This document shows positions 25,801 to 36,310 of a stretch of DNA of 64,000 bases, piece after piece. The notes below the pieces were generated by a model. The model had not been told where the DNA came from. It saw only the letters and a list, made by a program, of their open reading frames with translations, and searched no databases. Each line of letters opens with the position of its first letter. Within the stretch, counting starts at the first letter, position 1. This DNA comes from Dankookia rubra (lineage in GTDB: Bacteria > Pseudomonadota > Alphaproteobacteria > Acetobacterales > Acetobacteraceae). The stretch is from positions 1 to 64,000 of the forward strand of contig NZ_SMSJ01000029.1 in the NCBI RefSeq assembly GCF_004355005.1. The letters run 5' to 3'. A program made the position numbers and the translations under genes.

Positions 25801-26022
25801 ATGGCTGATTTCGATATCGTGGTGGCCGCCCTGGCCGGCATCGCCTCCGGCGGCCCAGCCGTGCCCGCCATTCCCATCCCGGCGCCCACCGTGGGCTTCC
25901 GCACCTATGCGACGGTCGAGGCCTGCGAGGATGCCGCCCTGCACCTCAAGGCGCGGCACGGCACGCGGCTGGTCTGCCTGCCGGTCGAGACCCAGGCGGG
26001 CGAGTTGGCCAGCGCCTATTGA
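25801..26022 (+). CDS. Small hypothetical protein
   Basis: Unrecognised 73-residue protein, Ala/Pro-rich in its first half (VAALAGIASGGPAVPAIPIP) and mixed alpha/beta in its second (RTYATVEACEDAALHLKARH, RLVCLPVETQ). The ATG at 25801 has GGAG nine bases upstream and the wobble positions look coding, which support a real gene; the open frame extends to 25777 without a ribosome site. Two Cys residues are present. The 95 bases before it are AT-richer than the surroundings and contain a GTGC-TGCAGC-GCAC inverted repeat near 25721. Confidence 0.5.
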   Translation: MADFDIVVAALAGIASGGPAVPAIPIPAPTVGFRTYATVEACEDAALHLKARHGTRLVCLPVETQAGELASAY

Positions 26023-26027
26023 CGGCG

Positions 26028-26047
26028 GGGGAGGAGGTATCCTCCCC
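26028..26047 (+). repeat. Intergenic GC-rich hairpin, family member 5
   Basis: Perfect 7-bp stem GGGGAGG/CCTCCCC (26028-26034 and 26041-26047) with loop AGGTAT, five bases after the stop of the small protein gene. Likely a terminator. Confidence 0.6.
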
Positions 26048-26120
26048 GGACCCCGCCTCCGGCCTGGCTGGTTCGACCGGCGCCGTGCGGCGGCGGCTGG
26101 CCTCCCGAAGGGCGGGGCAG

Positions 26121-26154
26121 GGTTCGGGAAGGCGATGATCTTCCCTTCCCGACC
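26121..26154 (-). terminator. Hairpin downstream of the Mrp gene
   Basis: Outer arms GGTTCGGGAA (26121-26130) and TTCCCGACC (26146-26154) pair with one bulged base, seven bases beyond the Mrp stop codon on the minus strand. An inner GGGAAG/CTTCCC pairing is an alternative. No T tract. Confidence 0.45.
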
Positions 26155-26160
26155 TGTTCC

Positions 26161-27339
26161 CTACTCCACCACGAAGCGCGGCGCCGCCGTGGCCCCCGCG
26201 CCCTGCAGCTTGTCCCAGAGCCGGGCGGCGATGCGGCGATAGGCCTGCGCCTCCTCGGTCTCCGGCCGGGCCGCGACGATCGGCGTGCCGGCATCGGCCA
26301 GCAGCCGGATGTCGAGCTTCAGCGGCAGCTCGCCGAGGAACTCCACGCCCATCCTTTCCGCCTCGGCCCTGGCCCCGCCATGGCCGAAGAGCTCCGCCCG
26401 GTCGCCGCATTTCGGGCAGCAGTAGTAGGACATGTTCTCGATCACCCCGAGCACGGGGACATCGACCTTCTCGAACATCCGGACGCCGCGCCGCGCATCC
26501 AGCAGCGCCACGTCCTGCGGCGTCGAGACGATGACGGCGCCGGCCAGCGGCACCCGCTGGCTCATCGTCAGCTGCGCGTCGCCGGTGCCCGGCGGCATGT
26601 CGACCACCATGATGTCGAGCGCGCCCCAGGCGACCTGGCCCATCATCTGCTCGAGCGCGCCCATCACCATCGGGCCGCGCCAGATCATCGGCGTCTCGGC
26701 ATCCACCAGGAAGCCGATCGACATCGCCTTCAGCCCCCAGCGCTGCAGCGGGATGATCGTGTTGCCCTCGGTGCGCGGCTTCTCCTGCGCGCCCAGCATC
26801 TGCGGCAGCGAGGGGCCGTAGATGTCGGCATCCAGCAGCCCGACGCGCAGCCCCTGCGCCGCCAGCGCCACGGCCAGGTTCACCGCGGTGGTCGACTTGC
26901 CGACGCCGCCCTTGCCGGAGGCGACGGCGACGATCTTCCCGACCTCGGGCAGCAGCATCGGGCCCTGGCCCGCGGGCGGGCGTGCGCCCTGGCCGGCCGG
27001 CGCCATCGGCCCGTGGCCATGGCCATGCCCGCCCGCGGCCGGCGGCGGCCCGGCCCGGCCGGCGCCGCCCGGCTTCGGCCCGGGCGGCTCGCGGTGCGCG
27101 GTCAGCACCACCGTCGCGCTCAGGACGCCGGGAACCCCGGCCGCCACCTTCTCCGCGGCCTGGCGCAGCGGCTCCATCTCCCGCGCCCGCTCGCGCGGCA
27201 CGGCGATGGCGAATTGCACCAGCCCGTCCCGGGCGGTCAGGCCCTGCACCAGCCCGGCCTCCACCACGTTCCCGCCCCCCACGGGGTCACGGACCGTCAG
27301 GAGCGCCTGCCGCACCGCCTCGACCAGAGACTCGCCCAT
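26161..27339 (-). CDS. apbC: Mrp/ApbC-type Fe-S cluster carrier ATPase
   Basis: Cytoplasmic P-loop ATPase of the Mrp/NBP35 family that binds and delivers Fe-S clusters. The 392-residue product has an N-terminal MIP18/DUF59 domain (residues about 1-85), a Gly/Pro/His linker with HGHGHGHG near residues 105-110, the deviant Walker A GKGGVGKST (142-150), the LLDADIYGPSLPQM switch region, VVDMPPGTGDAQLT and the C-terminal cluster-binding YCCPKCGDRAELFG with CXXC. Length is typical. The ATG at 27339 is 192 bases from the divergent hflK start. The His-rich linker is unusual and could bind metal. Confidence 0.93.
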   Translation of the reverse strand: MGESLVEAVRQALLTVRDPVGGGNVVEAGLVQGLTARDGLVQFAIAVPRERAREMEPLRQAAEKVAAGVPGVLSATVVLTAHREPPGPKPGGAGRAGPPPAAGGHGHGHGPMAPAGQGARPPAGQGPMLLPEVGKIVAVASGKGGVGKSTTAVNLAVALAAQGLRVGLLDADIYGPSLPQMLGAQEKPRTEGNTIIPLQRWGLKAMSIGFLVDAETPMIWRGPMVMGALEQMMGQVAWGALDIMVVDMPPGTGDAQLTMSQRVPLAGAVIVSTPQDVALLDARRGVRMFEKVDVPVLGVIENMSYYCCPKCGDRAELFGHGGARAEAERMGVEFLGELPLKLDIRLLADAGTPIVAARPETEEAQAYRRIAARLWDKLQGAGATAAPRFVVE

Positions 27340-27342
27340 CGC

Positions 27343-27370
27343 TTGAAAAGCCCTCTCGATCCAACAATAT
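27343..27370 (+). promoter_or_regulatory. Candidate hflKC promoter
   Basis: TTGAAA (27343-27348), 16-base spacer, CAATAT (27365-27370), in the gap between Mrp and hflK. The CTTGAAA start also resembles heat-shock (RpoH) -35 elements, which would fit hflKC and degP, but the -10 part is not the RpoH consensus. About 155 bases of leader would follow. Confidence 0.4.
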
Positions 27371-27530
27371 CGCCCCTGTCCGGGACACGCCGGCCGGGGC
27401 GCGGTTCGCGCGCCCCCTGGTCAGGTGATATGGACGGGCACCGCCGTGGCATCCAGCCCCTATCGGGGCGCGGGCGCGTGGTGCGCAGAACGAAGATCCA
27501 GACCAACAAAGGTGGAGGCCGGCTCGATCC

Positions 27531-28709
27531 ATGGCGCTGAACAACGGCGGACCCAGCCCGTGGGGCAATCCCCGACCGGGCGGGCCCTGGGGGTCGCCTC
27601 CGCCGACCCCGCCCGGTGGCGGCAGCCGCGGACCCGGTCCCGACCTGGATGACCTGATCCGCCAGGCGCAGGATGCGGTCCGCCGCATCATCCCGAGCGG
27701 CGGCGGCGCCGCCGGCGGCAAGGGCCTGGCGATCCTCGCCCTGATCGTCGTCGCGCTCTGGGCCGCGAGCGGCTTCTACCGCGTCCAGCCGGACGAGGAG
27801 GGCGTGGTGCTGCGCTTCGGCGCCTTCGACCGCACCGCGGCGCCGGGCCTGAACTACCACATCCCCTGGCCGGTCGAGACGGTGGAGACGCCGCGCGTCA
27901 CGACCGAGAACCTGGTCTTCATCGGCTTCCGCTCCGGCGATCCGGCCTCCGTCCGCGGCCCGGTCGGGCGCGACGTGGTGGAGGAATCGCTGATGCTGAC
28001 CGGCGACGAGAACATCATCGACATCGACTTCGTGGTGCGCTGGCGCATCCGCGACGCCGGCGACTTCCTGTTCAACACCCGCAACCCGGAGAACACGATC
28101 AAGTCCGCCGCCGAGAGCATGATGCGGGAGGTGATCGGCCGCACGCCGATCCAGCCCGCGCTGACCGAGGCGCGTGGCCAGATCGAGGACCAGGTCCGCG
28201 CCGGGACCCAGGCGATCATGGACCAGTACAAGGCGGGCGTGGCGATCACCCAGGTCCAGCTGCAGAAGGTGGATCCCCCCGCCGCCGTCATCGAGGCCTT
28301 CCGCGACGTGCAGCGCGCCGCGGCCGACCGCGAGCGGCAGCGCAACGAGGCCGAGGCCTACCGCAACGACATCATCCCCCGCGCCCGCGGCGAGGCGGAG
28401 CGCATGATCCAGGAGGCCCAGGGCTTCCGCGACAGCCAGGAAGCCCGCGCCAAGGGCGAGGCGGCGCGCTTCACCAGCGTGCTCGGCGCCTATAGCGCCG
28501 CGCCGGACGTGACCCGCCGGCGGCTCTACATCGAGACCATGGAGGAAGTCCTGCGGCGCAACCCGAAGGTCATCGTCGACGACCGCCTGCAGGGCCTGGT
28601 GCCCTTCCTGAACCTCGGCGACCAGGCGCGGGCGCCGCGGCCCGCGGCGCCGGCCGCCGCCACGCCGCCCCCCTTCGTCAACAGCCGCCCGCAGGGGGCC
28701 GCCCGATGA
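27531..28709 (+). CDS. hflK: FtsH-modulating SPFH protein HflK
   Basis: Inner-membrane SPFH/prohibitin protein that with HflC forms a cage around the FtsH protease and limits its action on membrane proteins. The 392-residue product has a Gly/Pro-rich N terminus (residues 1-50), one membrane helix (about 64-82, LAILALIVVALWAASGFYRV), the band-7/SPFH domain (VQPDEEGVVLRFGAFDRTAAP onwards, to about 265) and a long Glu/Arg/Ala coiled coil, ending in an Ala/Pro tail. The ATG at 27531 has GGTGGAGG upstream. Its stop overlaps the hflC start (ATGA). Confidence 0.95.
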   Translation: MALNNGGPSPWGNPRPGGPWGSPPPTPPGGGSRGPGPDLDDLIRQAQDAVRRIIPSGGGAAGGKGLAILALIVVALWAASGFYRVQPDEEGVVLRFGAFDRTAAPGLNYHIPWPVETVETPRVTTENLVFIGFRSGDPASVRGPVGRDVVEESLMLTGDENIIDIDFVVRWRIRDAGDFLFNTRNPENTIKSAAESMMREVIGRTPIQPALTEARGQIEDQVRAGTQAIMDQYKAGVAITQVQLQKVDPPAAVIEAFRDVQRAAADRERQRNEAEAYRNDIIPRARGEAERMIQEAQGFRDSQEARAKGEAARFTSVLGAYSAAPDVTRRRLYIETMEEVLRRNPKVIVDDRLQGLVPFLNLGDQARAPRPAAPAAATPPPFVNSRPQGAAR

Positions 28710-29593
28710 ACCGCCTCGTCATCGCCGCCGTGGCGCTCGGCGTCATCGTCGTCGTCGCCGCCTCCTCGCTGTTTGCGGTGCACCAGACGCAGCAGGTGCT
28801 GATCACCCAGTTCGGCCAGCCGATCCGCGTTGCGGACCAGCCCGGGCTGAACTGGAAGGTGCCCTTCATCCAGACCGGCATCAGCTTCGACCGCCGGCTG
28901 CTCGACTTCGACGCGCAGGGGCAGGAGGTCATCCTCGGCGACCAGCGCCGCCTGGTGGTCGACACCTTCACCCGCTACCGCATCACCGACCCGCTGCGCT
29001 TCTACCAGACGGTCGGCGCGACCGAGAACGGCATCCGCCTGCGGCTCGGCCCGATCGTCTCCTCCTCGCTGCGCAACACGCTCGGCAACGAGCCGTTGCT
29101 GGCGGTGCTCTCGGCCGACCGCGCGCGGATCATGGGCGAGATCCGCCAGCGGGTGAACGCCGAGGCCCGCAGCTTCGGCATCGAGGTGACGGATGTCCGC
29201 ATCCGCCGCGCCGACCTGCCGGAGGAGAATACCCAGGCCATCCTGTCGCGCATGCAGTCGGAGCGCGAACGCGTCGCCCGCGAGCAGCGCGCCGAGGGTG
29301 CCGAGCAGGCCCAGCGCATCCGCGCCGCGGCCGAGCGCGACCGCACCGTGCTGATCGCCGAGGCGCAGTCACGCGCCGAGACGCTGCGCGGCGAGGGCGA
29401 GCAGGTGGCGATCCGGATCTTCGCCGATGCCTATCGGCGCGACCCGGACTTCTACCAGTTCTGGCGCACCATGCAGGCCTGGCGGGAGGCCTTCGCGGAC
29501 GGCGATTCCCGCCTGCTGCTCAGCCCGGACAGCGATTTCTTCAAGTATTTCCGCAGCCTGTCGCCGGATGCGGCGCCGGCCGCGGCGAAGTAG
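28706..29593 (+). CDS. hflC: FtsH-modulating SPFH protein HflC
   Basis: Partner of HflK in the membrane cage that regulates FtsH. The 295-residue product starts with a membrane helix (residues 4-24, LVIAAVALGVIVVVAASSLF), followed by the SPFH domain (VHQTQQVLITQFGQPIRVAD), the RRADLPEENTQAILSRMQSE motif typical of HflC, a Glu/Arg/Ala coiled coil, and SPDSDFFKYF near the C terminus, also characteristic. Start overlaps the hflK stop by ATGA. A strong hairpin follows the stop, so the degP-like gene probably has separate transcription. Confidence 0.95.
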   Translation: MNRLVIAAVALGVIVVVAASSLFAVHQTQQVLITQFGQPIRVADQPGLNWKVPFIQTGISFDRRLLDFDAQGQEVILGDQRRLVVDTFTRYRITDPLRFYQTVGATENGIRLRLGPIVSSSLRNTLGNEPLLAVLSADRARIMGEIRQRVNAEARSFGIEVTDVRIRRADLPEENTQAILSRMQSERERVAREQRAEGAEQAQRIRAAAERDRTVLIAEAQSRAETLRGEGEQVAIRIFADAYRRDPDFYQFWRTMQAWREAFADGDSRLLLSPDSDFFKYFRSLSPDAAPAAAK

Positions 29594-29614
29594 CCCGTCA
29601 CCCCCGAAGCCTGC

Positions 29615-29643
29615 GGCGGCGCGCGGATCCCCCGCGCGCCGCC
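29615..29643 (+). terminator. Strong hairpin after hflC
   Basis: Perfect 12-bp stem GGCGGCGCGCGG/CCGCGCGCCGCC (29615-29626 and 29632-29643) with loop ATCCC, 21 bases after the hflC stop. No following T tract, as usual in this GC-rich sequence. Confidence 0.65.
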
Positions 29644-29747
29644 CACGGGTGCCCGGCGCGATGGCCGGCACCGCCCATTTGACCTAGCCTTGGGCACCGA
29701 ACGGCGTTCATCCCGTTCCCTCCCTTTCCGCAGTCGAGGAACCCCCG

Positions 29748-31307
<1,560 letters not shown>

Positions 31308-31311
31308 GCCC

Positions 31312-31333
31312 GGCCGGGCGGTCTCGCCCGGCC
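31312..31333 (+). terminator. Hairpin after degP
   Basis: Perfect 9-bp stem GGCCGGGCG/CGCCCGGCC (31312-31320 and 31325-31333) with loop GTCT, four bases after the degP stop. Probable terminator. Confidence 0.6.
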
Positions 31334-31494
31334 CGGCCTGGATCCCGCCGGGCGACGCCGCCCGGCGCGACGCGCCTGCAGCGGCCGGCCGGTTGGGCCG
31401 GCCTCGACCTCCCCTGCGAGGCGGGGGAAAGGCCGCCCTGTCTCGGCGCGGGCAAGGCCTTGCCCGCCCTGCTGCGGCGGCTCCACCGCGCGGC

Positions 31495-31526
31495 TTGAAT
31501 GTAGCCAGATAATATATACTATATTA
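31495..31526 (+). promoter_or_regulatory. AT-rich palindromic operator/promoter of the HWE kinase
   Basis: TAATATA-TAC-TATATTA (31510-31526) is a perfect 7-bp inverted repeat. It overlaps possible -10 hexamers (TATACT 31515-31520; TATATT 31520-31525), with TTGAAT at 31495-31500 as a -35 candidate (19 bases before TATATT). About 120 bases separate it from the kinase ATG. Such AT-richness in this genome suggests a regulator-binding site; the regulator is unknown. Confidence 0.5.
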
Positions 31527-31648
31527 GCATATTGCGTGAAGCGTTCTGGAACCATTCCTTTATCGTTCCATCGACTGCGCCTTGCCGTCATTCGCTTGGA
31601 AATCCCTGCTCCATTCCAGCTTGACATGAGCGTCACACGACGGAGCCC

Positions 31649-34600
31649 ATGCCCGATTCGTTGCTAGAACATCACGATCTGCAGCAGGGCGATGAATGGC
31701 GGGGTGTGCGGCCCGGATCCGCGGCGCCCGCTCCGTTCGGCCTGCGGCTGCACCTGGCGGGCATCCTTATTGCCGCCCTGCTGCCGGCACTCGCCGCCGG
31801 CGGCCTGGCCCTGCACACCGCCGCCGGTGCCTATCGCGCCACCTTCGAGGCCCGGTTGCGCGACACCGCCCGGGCGCTGTCCCTTGCGGTCGACGCCGAT
31901 ATCCGCGGCCGCACCCAGGCGCTGACCGCCTTCGCCACCTCGCCCGCCTTCGGCGACGGCAGCCGGATCGCCGACCCGGCCGCGGCGCATGCCCATGCCG
32001 TCCGGGTCGCCGCCGCCAGCGGCATGCGGATCGTGGTTGCCGACCGGGATGGCCGCTTCCTGCTGCACCACCAGGTGCCGCCGGGCATGCCGCTGCCGGA
32101 TACCGGCGTGGCCGCGGAGGTGCTGCGCGCCGCCATCCGGCAGGACCAGCCGGTGGTCTCCGACCTGATTGCCGGGCCGCTGGTCCGCTACCCCGTGGTC
32201 GCCGTGGTGGTGCCGGTGCCGCGCACCGATGGCGCGCCGCCGCTGCTCGCGGCCGGCGGCTCGCTCGACCCCGGGCATTTCGACGCCATGCTCGCCGCGC
32301 AGCAGCTGGAACCCGGCGCCTTCGCCGGGCTGGTCGATGCCGCCGGCACCGTCATCGCCCGCTCGGACGGCCGCTTCCGCGGCACGGTCCTGCCGCCGGA
32401 CCTCAGGGCCGTGCTCGGCGGCACCGGCGGGATCGTCCGCCGCACCGGCCTCGACGGGGAGGACAGGCTCTTCGCCAACATGGCCCTGGCCGCGGCGCCG
32501 GGCTGGAGCGTGACCGTCTCGGTCCCCCATGCCGTCTACCGCGCCAGCTGGCTGGAACCGCTGCTCGGCATGGCCGGCGGCATCGGCCTCGCCCTGCTGG
32601 CCTCGGGCGGGCTGGCCCTGCTGCTGGCCCGGCGGCTGCTGCGGCCGCTCGGCTCGCTGGCGGCGCATGCGCGCGGCGTGGCGCTCGACCCCGAGCGGCA
32701 CCGCGGCACCGCGGCCGAGCTGCCGCCGGTTCCGGTCGCCGAGCTGGAAGCGCTGCGCCAGGGCTTCGCCGCCGCCGAGGCGGCGCTGCAGCGGCGGGTC
32801 GAGGCCGAGCGCCGGGCCTATGCCGCGCTGGCCGAGAAGGAGACGATGCTGGCCTCGGCGCAGCAGCTCACCGGCGTCGGCGGCTGGACCTGGGAGGTGG
32901 CCGAGACGGCTGCCGAGGACGCCGAGCTGACCGATCCCGGGGCGGCGACGCTGCGCTGGACCGAGGAGACCTGTCGCATCTTCGGCTTGGCGCCGGGCGC
33001 GCCGGTCGACACCGCGGTCTTCCTCGAGGCCGTGCCGCCGGCCGACCGGCCGCAGGTCCGCGCCACCCTGCGGGAGGCGCTGCGGAGCGGCCGGCCCTAC
33101 CGGATCGAGCACCGCATCCGCCGGCCCGACGGCACGATCCGCATCGTCGAGGAGCTGGCCTCGCCCAGGCCGGATGCCAACGGCCGATTCCGCCGCGTGG
33201 TCGGCAGCTGCCAGGACGTGACCGAGCGCCGCATGACCGAGGCGGCGTTGGCCGACAACGCGGCGCGGCTGCAGGACCTGCTCTCGACGCTCGACCTCGC
33301 CGCCGCCATGGCGCGCGACGTCGACGGCACCATCCGCTTCTGGTCGAAGGGCTGCGAGCTGCTCTACGGCTGGACCGCGGCCGAGGCGATGGGCCGCAGC
33401 GCGCACCAGCTGCTCGGCACCGTCTTCCCGGTGCCGCTGCCGGAGATCGAGGCGGTCCTGCTGCGCGACGGCGAGTGGCTCGGCGAGTTGCGGCAGCGCT
33501 GCCGGGATGGCGATGAAGTGGTGGTGGTGGCGCGCAAGGCGTTGCGCCGCGACGCCGCCGGCCGGGCCGTGGCGGTGGCCGAGAGCGTCGCCGACGTCAC
33601 CGCCCTGCACGCGGCGCGGGAGGCGCTGGCCGAGAGCGAGGCGCGGCTGCGCTCGGTGGTCGACAGCGCGCTGGACGGCATCGTGGTGGCGACGGAGGCG
33701 GGCGTCATCGTCTCGGCCAACCTGGCCGCGGCGCGGATGTTCGGCCATCCCGGGCCGCAGGCGCTGGTCGGCCAGGACCTCGGCCTGCTGATGCCGGCCG
33801 GGACGGCGGGGCGGCACGGCGCCTGGCTGTCCGGCCTGATCCGGCCGGAAGGGGCGCCGGAGATGGCGCCCGGCCGCACGCTGACCGCCCGCCGCGCCGA
33901 CGGCAGCGAGTTCCCGGTCGAGGCCTCGGTCGCCGGCTTCGCCGCCGGCGGCCGGCGCCTGGTCACCGGCATCCTGCGCGACGTCAGCGCCCGGGTCGCC
34001 GCGGAGCGGGCGCTGGCCGAGAGCGAGGCGCGGCTGCGGACCATCGTCGAGACGGTGCCGGTCGGGCTGATCATGGCGGAACTGCCCTCCGGCCGGATCC
34101 TCGGCGCCAATGCCCATGTCGGGACGCTGGTGCGCCACCCGCTGCCGCAGTCGCCCGACCTCGGCGGCGACGGCGGATGGGTCGCCTTCCACGCCGATGG
34201 CAGCCTGGTGGCGGGGCACGAATACCCGCTGGCGCGGATGGTCCTGGCCGGGGAGGAGGCGCCCTCGATCGAGGTGCACTACCAGCGCGGCGACGGGACC
34301 CGCGCCTGGATGCGGATCATGGGCCGGCCGGTGCGGGACGCGGAGGGCCGGCTGGTCGGCGGCGTCGTCGCCCTGGTGGACGTGGACGGCGAGCGGCGCG
34401 CGCGCGAGGCGCTGGCGGCCAGCGAGGCGGAGTTCCGCGCCACCTTCGAGCAGGCCGCGGTCGGCATCGCCCATGTCGGGCTGGACGGCGGCTGGCTGCG
34501 GGTCAACGACCGCTTCTGCGCCATCGCCGGCCACCGGCGCGAGGACCTGCTCCGCCTCACCTTCCAGGACATCACCCATCCTGACGACCTCGCCGCCGAC

Positions 34601-36181
34601 CTGGCGCAGGGCGACGCGCTGCTGGCCGGCCGGCTCGGCACCTACGCGATGGAGAAGCGCTACATCCGGGCCGATGGCGCCGTGGCCTGGGTCAACCTCA
34701 CCGTCTCCGTGCTGCGGGATGCCGCGGGGCGGCCGGACCGCTTCATCTCGGTCATCGAGGACATCGCCGCCCGGAAGGCGGCCGAAGCGGCGCTGGCGGC
34801 GAGCGAGGAACGCTTCCGCACGCTGTTCGAGCGGATGGAGGAGGGCTTCGCGCTGTGGGAGGCGACGCGCGACGAGGCTGGCGCGATCGTCGATTTCCGA
34901 TTGCTGGAGCGCAACGACGCGGCCGACCGGCTGACCGGGCGGCTGCCGCAGGCCTGCATCGGCCGGACCATGCGCGGGCTCTTCCCCGACATGGCGCCGC
35001 ATGTCCTCGACGCCTATGTCCGCGCCGCCGGGACCGGCGAGCCGCAGGTGCTGGAGGCGGAGGAGGGGCGCTCGATCGGCCGCCGGCTGAGCATCCGGAT
35101 CTTCAGCCCGGGGCCGGAGCGCGTCGCGGCGCTGGTGCGCGACGTGACCGAGCGCGTCGCGGCCGAGGCCGTGGTCCGCGACAGCGAGGCGATGCTGCGC
35201 CGGGTGCTCGACAACCTCTTCGCCTTTGTCGGCGTGCTGGCCCCGGACGGCACGCTGCTGGATGCCAACCGGGCGCCGCTGGACGCCGCCGGCATCACGC
35301 TGGAGGAGGTGCGCGGCCGGCCTTTCTGGGAGGCCTACTGGTGGTCCTACGACCCGGCGGTGGCGGCGGGCGTGCGCGCGGCCTGCCGGCGCGCCGCGGC
35401 CGGGGAGGCGTCGCGCTACGACGTCGAGGTGCGGATGGCCGGCGACAGCCGCATGGCGATCGACTTCCAGGTGGCGCCGCTGCGCGACGCCGCGGGGCGG
35501 GTCACCCACCTGATCCCCTCCGCCGTCGACATCACCGAGCGCAAGCGGTCGGAGGAGGCGAAGATGCTGCTGGCGCGGGAGGTGGACCATCGCGCCAAGA
35601 ACGCGTTGGCGGTGGTGCAGTCGGTGCTGACCCTGACCCGCACCGAGGACCCGGCGGCCTTCAAGAAGGCGGTGATGGGCCGGATCGCCGCCATGGCGCT
35701 GGCGCATACCCTGCTGGCGCGCGAGAATTGGAACGGCGCCGACCTGCGGGCGCTGCTGGCCGAGGAGCTGGCGGCCTATCGCGGCGGCGGCGGGCTGGAG
35801 GCGGCGGTGCAGCTCGACGGGCCGCTGGTCGGGCTGGCGCCGGGGGCGGCGCAGGCGGTGGCCATGGCGATCCACGAGCTGGCGACCAATGCGGCGAAGT
35901 ACGGCGCGCTGTCGCGGCCGGGCGGGCATGTCTCGATCGCCTGGTCGCAGGAGCCGGCGACGCAGGGGCTGGTGCTGATCTGGCACGAGCGGGGCGGGCC
36001 GCCGCTGGAGGCGCCGCCGGCGCGCCGCGGCTTCGGCACCGGCCTGATCCAGAGCACCATCGTGCGTCAGCTGCAGGGCCGGCTGCAGATGGACTGGGAC
36101 CAGACCGGGTTGCGCTGCACCCTGAGCCTGCCGGCGAGGCAGGTGCGCTGGCGGGCGCGGGTGGCGCCGCGGCTGGGCTAG
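31649..36181 (+). CDS. Multi-PAS HWE-family sensor histidine kinase
   Basis: Large membrane-bound sensor kinase. The 1510-residue product has a cytoplasmic N-terminus, a membrane helix (about residues 33-55), an extracytoplasmic dCache-like sensor region (about 58-295) and a second helix (about 303-328), a HAMP-like linker, then roughly seven PAS/PAC modules between residues 400 and 1300, most introduced by an LA-SEARLR type linker. The kinase core (about 1305-1500) is of the HWE type: phospho-acceptor His1314 in EVDHRAKNALAVVQS, N-box IHELATNAAKYGAL, and the W-x-E of LIWHERGGPP. HWE kinases are a mainly alphaproteobacterial family related to light or general stress sensing. No response regulator lies next to it, so the partner is elsewhere. 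ATG 31649 is preceded by a CGGAG sequence. Confidence 0.9.
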   Translation: MPDSLLEHHDLQQGDEWRGVRPGSAAPAPFGLRLHLAGILIAALLPALAAGGLALHTAAGAYRATFEARLRDTARALSLAVDADIRGRTQALTAFATSPAFGDGSRIADPAAAHAHAVRVAAASGMRIVVADRDGRFLLHHQVPPGMPLPDTGVAAEVLRAAIRQDQPVVSDLIAGPLVRYPVVAVVVPVPRTDGAPPLLAAGGSLDPGHFDAMLAAQQLEPGAFAGLVDAAGTVIARSDGRFRGTVLPPDLRAVLGGTGGIVRRTGLDGEDRLFANMALAAAPGWSVTVSVPHAVYRASWLEPLLGMAGGIGLALLASGGLALLLARRLLRPLGSLAAHARGVALDPERHRGTAAELPPVPVAELEALRQGFAAAEAALQRRVEAERRAYAALAEKETMLASAQQLTGVGGWTWEVAETAAEDAELTDPGAATLRWTEETCRIFGLAPGAPVDTAVFLEAVPPADRPQVRATLREALRSGRPYRIEHRIRRPDGTIRIVEELASPRPDANGRFRRVVGSCQDVTERRMTEAALADNAARLQDLLSTLDLAAAMARDVDGTIRFWSKGCELLYGWTAAEAMGRSAHQLLGTVFPVPLPEIEAVLLRDGEWLGELRQRCRDGDEVVVVARKALRRDAAGRAVAVAESVADVTALHAAREALAESEARLRSVVDSALDGIVVATEAGVIVSANLAAARMFGHPGPQALVGQDLGLLMPAGTAGRHGAWLSGLIRPEGAPEMAPGRTLTARRADGSEFPVEASVAGFAAGGRRLVTGILRDVSARVAAERALAESEARLRTIVETVPVGLIMAELPSGRILGANAHVGTLVRHPLPQSPDLGGDGGWVAFHADGSLVAGHEYPLARMVLAGEEAPSIEVHYQRGDGTRAWMRIMGRPVRDAEGRLVGGVVALVDVDGERRAREALAASEAEFRATFEQAAVGIAHVGLDGGWLRVNDRFCAIAGHRREDLLRLTFQDITHPDDLAADLAQGDALLAGRLGTYAMEKRYIRADGAVAWVNLTVSVLRDAAGRPDRFISVIEDIAARKAAEAALAASEERFRTLFERMEEGFALWEATRDEAGAIVDFRLLERNDAADRLTGRLPQACIGRTMRGLFPDMAPHVLDAYVRAAGTGEPQVLEAEEGRSIGRRLSIRIFSPGPERVAALVRDVTERVAAEAVVRDSEAMLRRVLDNLFAFVGVLAPDGTLLDANRAPLDAAGITLEEVRGRPFWEAYWWSYDPAVAAGVRAACRRAAAGEASRYDVEVRMAGDSRMAIDFQVAPLRDAAGRVTHLIPSAVDITERKRSEEAKMLLAREVDHRAKNALAVVQSVLTLTRTEDPAAFKKAVMGRIAAMALAHTLLARENWNGADLRALLAEELAAYRGGGGLEAAVQLDGPLVGLAPGAAQAVAMAIHELATNAAKYGALSRPGGHVSIAWSQEPATQGLVLIWHERGGPPLEAPPARRGFGTGLIQSTIVRQLQGRLQMDWDQTGLRCTLSLPARQVRWRARVAPRLG

Positions 36182-36310
36182 GGCGGGGCAGGGCGGGACC
36201 GCCCGGATGCGTGACCCTGCCCTGGACGCAACGGGCTGCCGCGGCTTGCGGTCAGGCCGGACCGCAACCCGCGTCCAGGCAGGGCGCGGCGGCGGGCCGC
36301 GCCGGCCGGC

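Larger units (their letters stand above)
31308..31648. other. Intergenic region between degP and the HWE kinase
   Basis: 341 bases without a gene. The first part is GC-rich and structured (hairpin at 31312-31333; a GGCCGGCC pair around 31383-31403). From about 31490 to 31625 the sequence turns AT-rich, very unusual here, and holds the palindrome at 31510-31526 and the likely kinase promoter. Confidence 0.8.

Noticed and set aside
31621-31626. TTGACA just before the HWE kinase as its -35 box
   Set aside because: No -10-like hexamer lies 16-18 bases downstream before the ATG; the AT-rich element at 31495-31526 is a better candidate.
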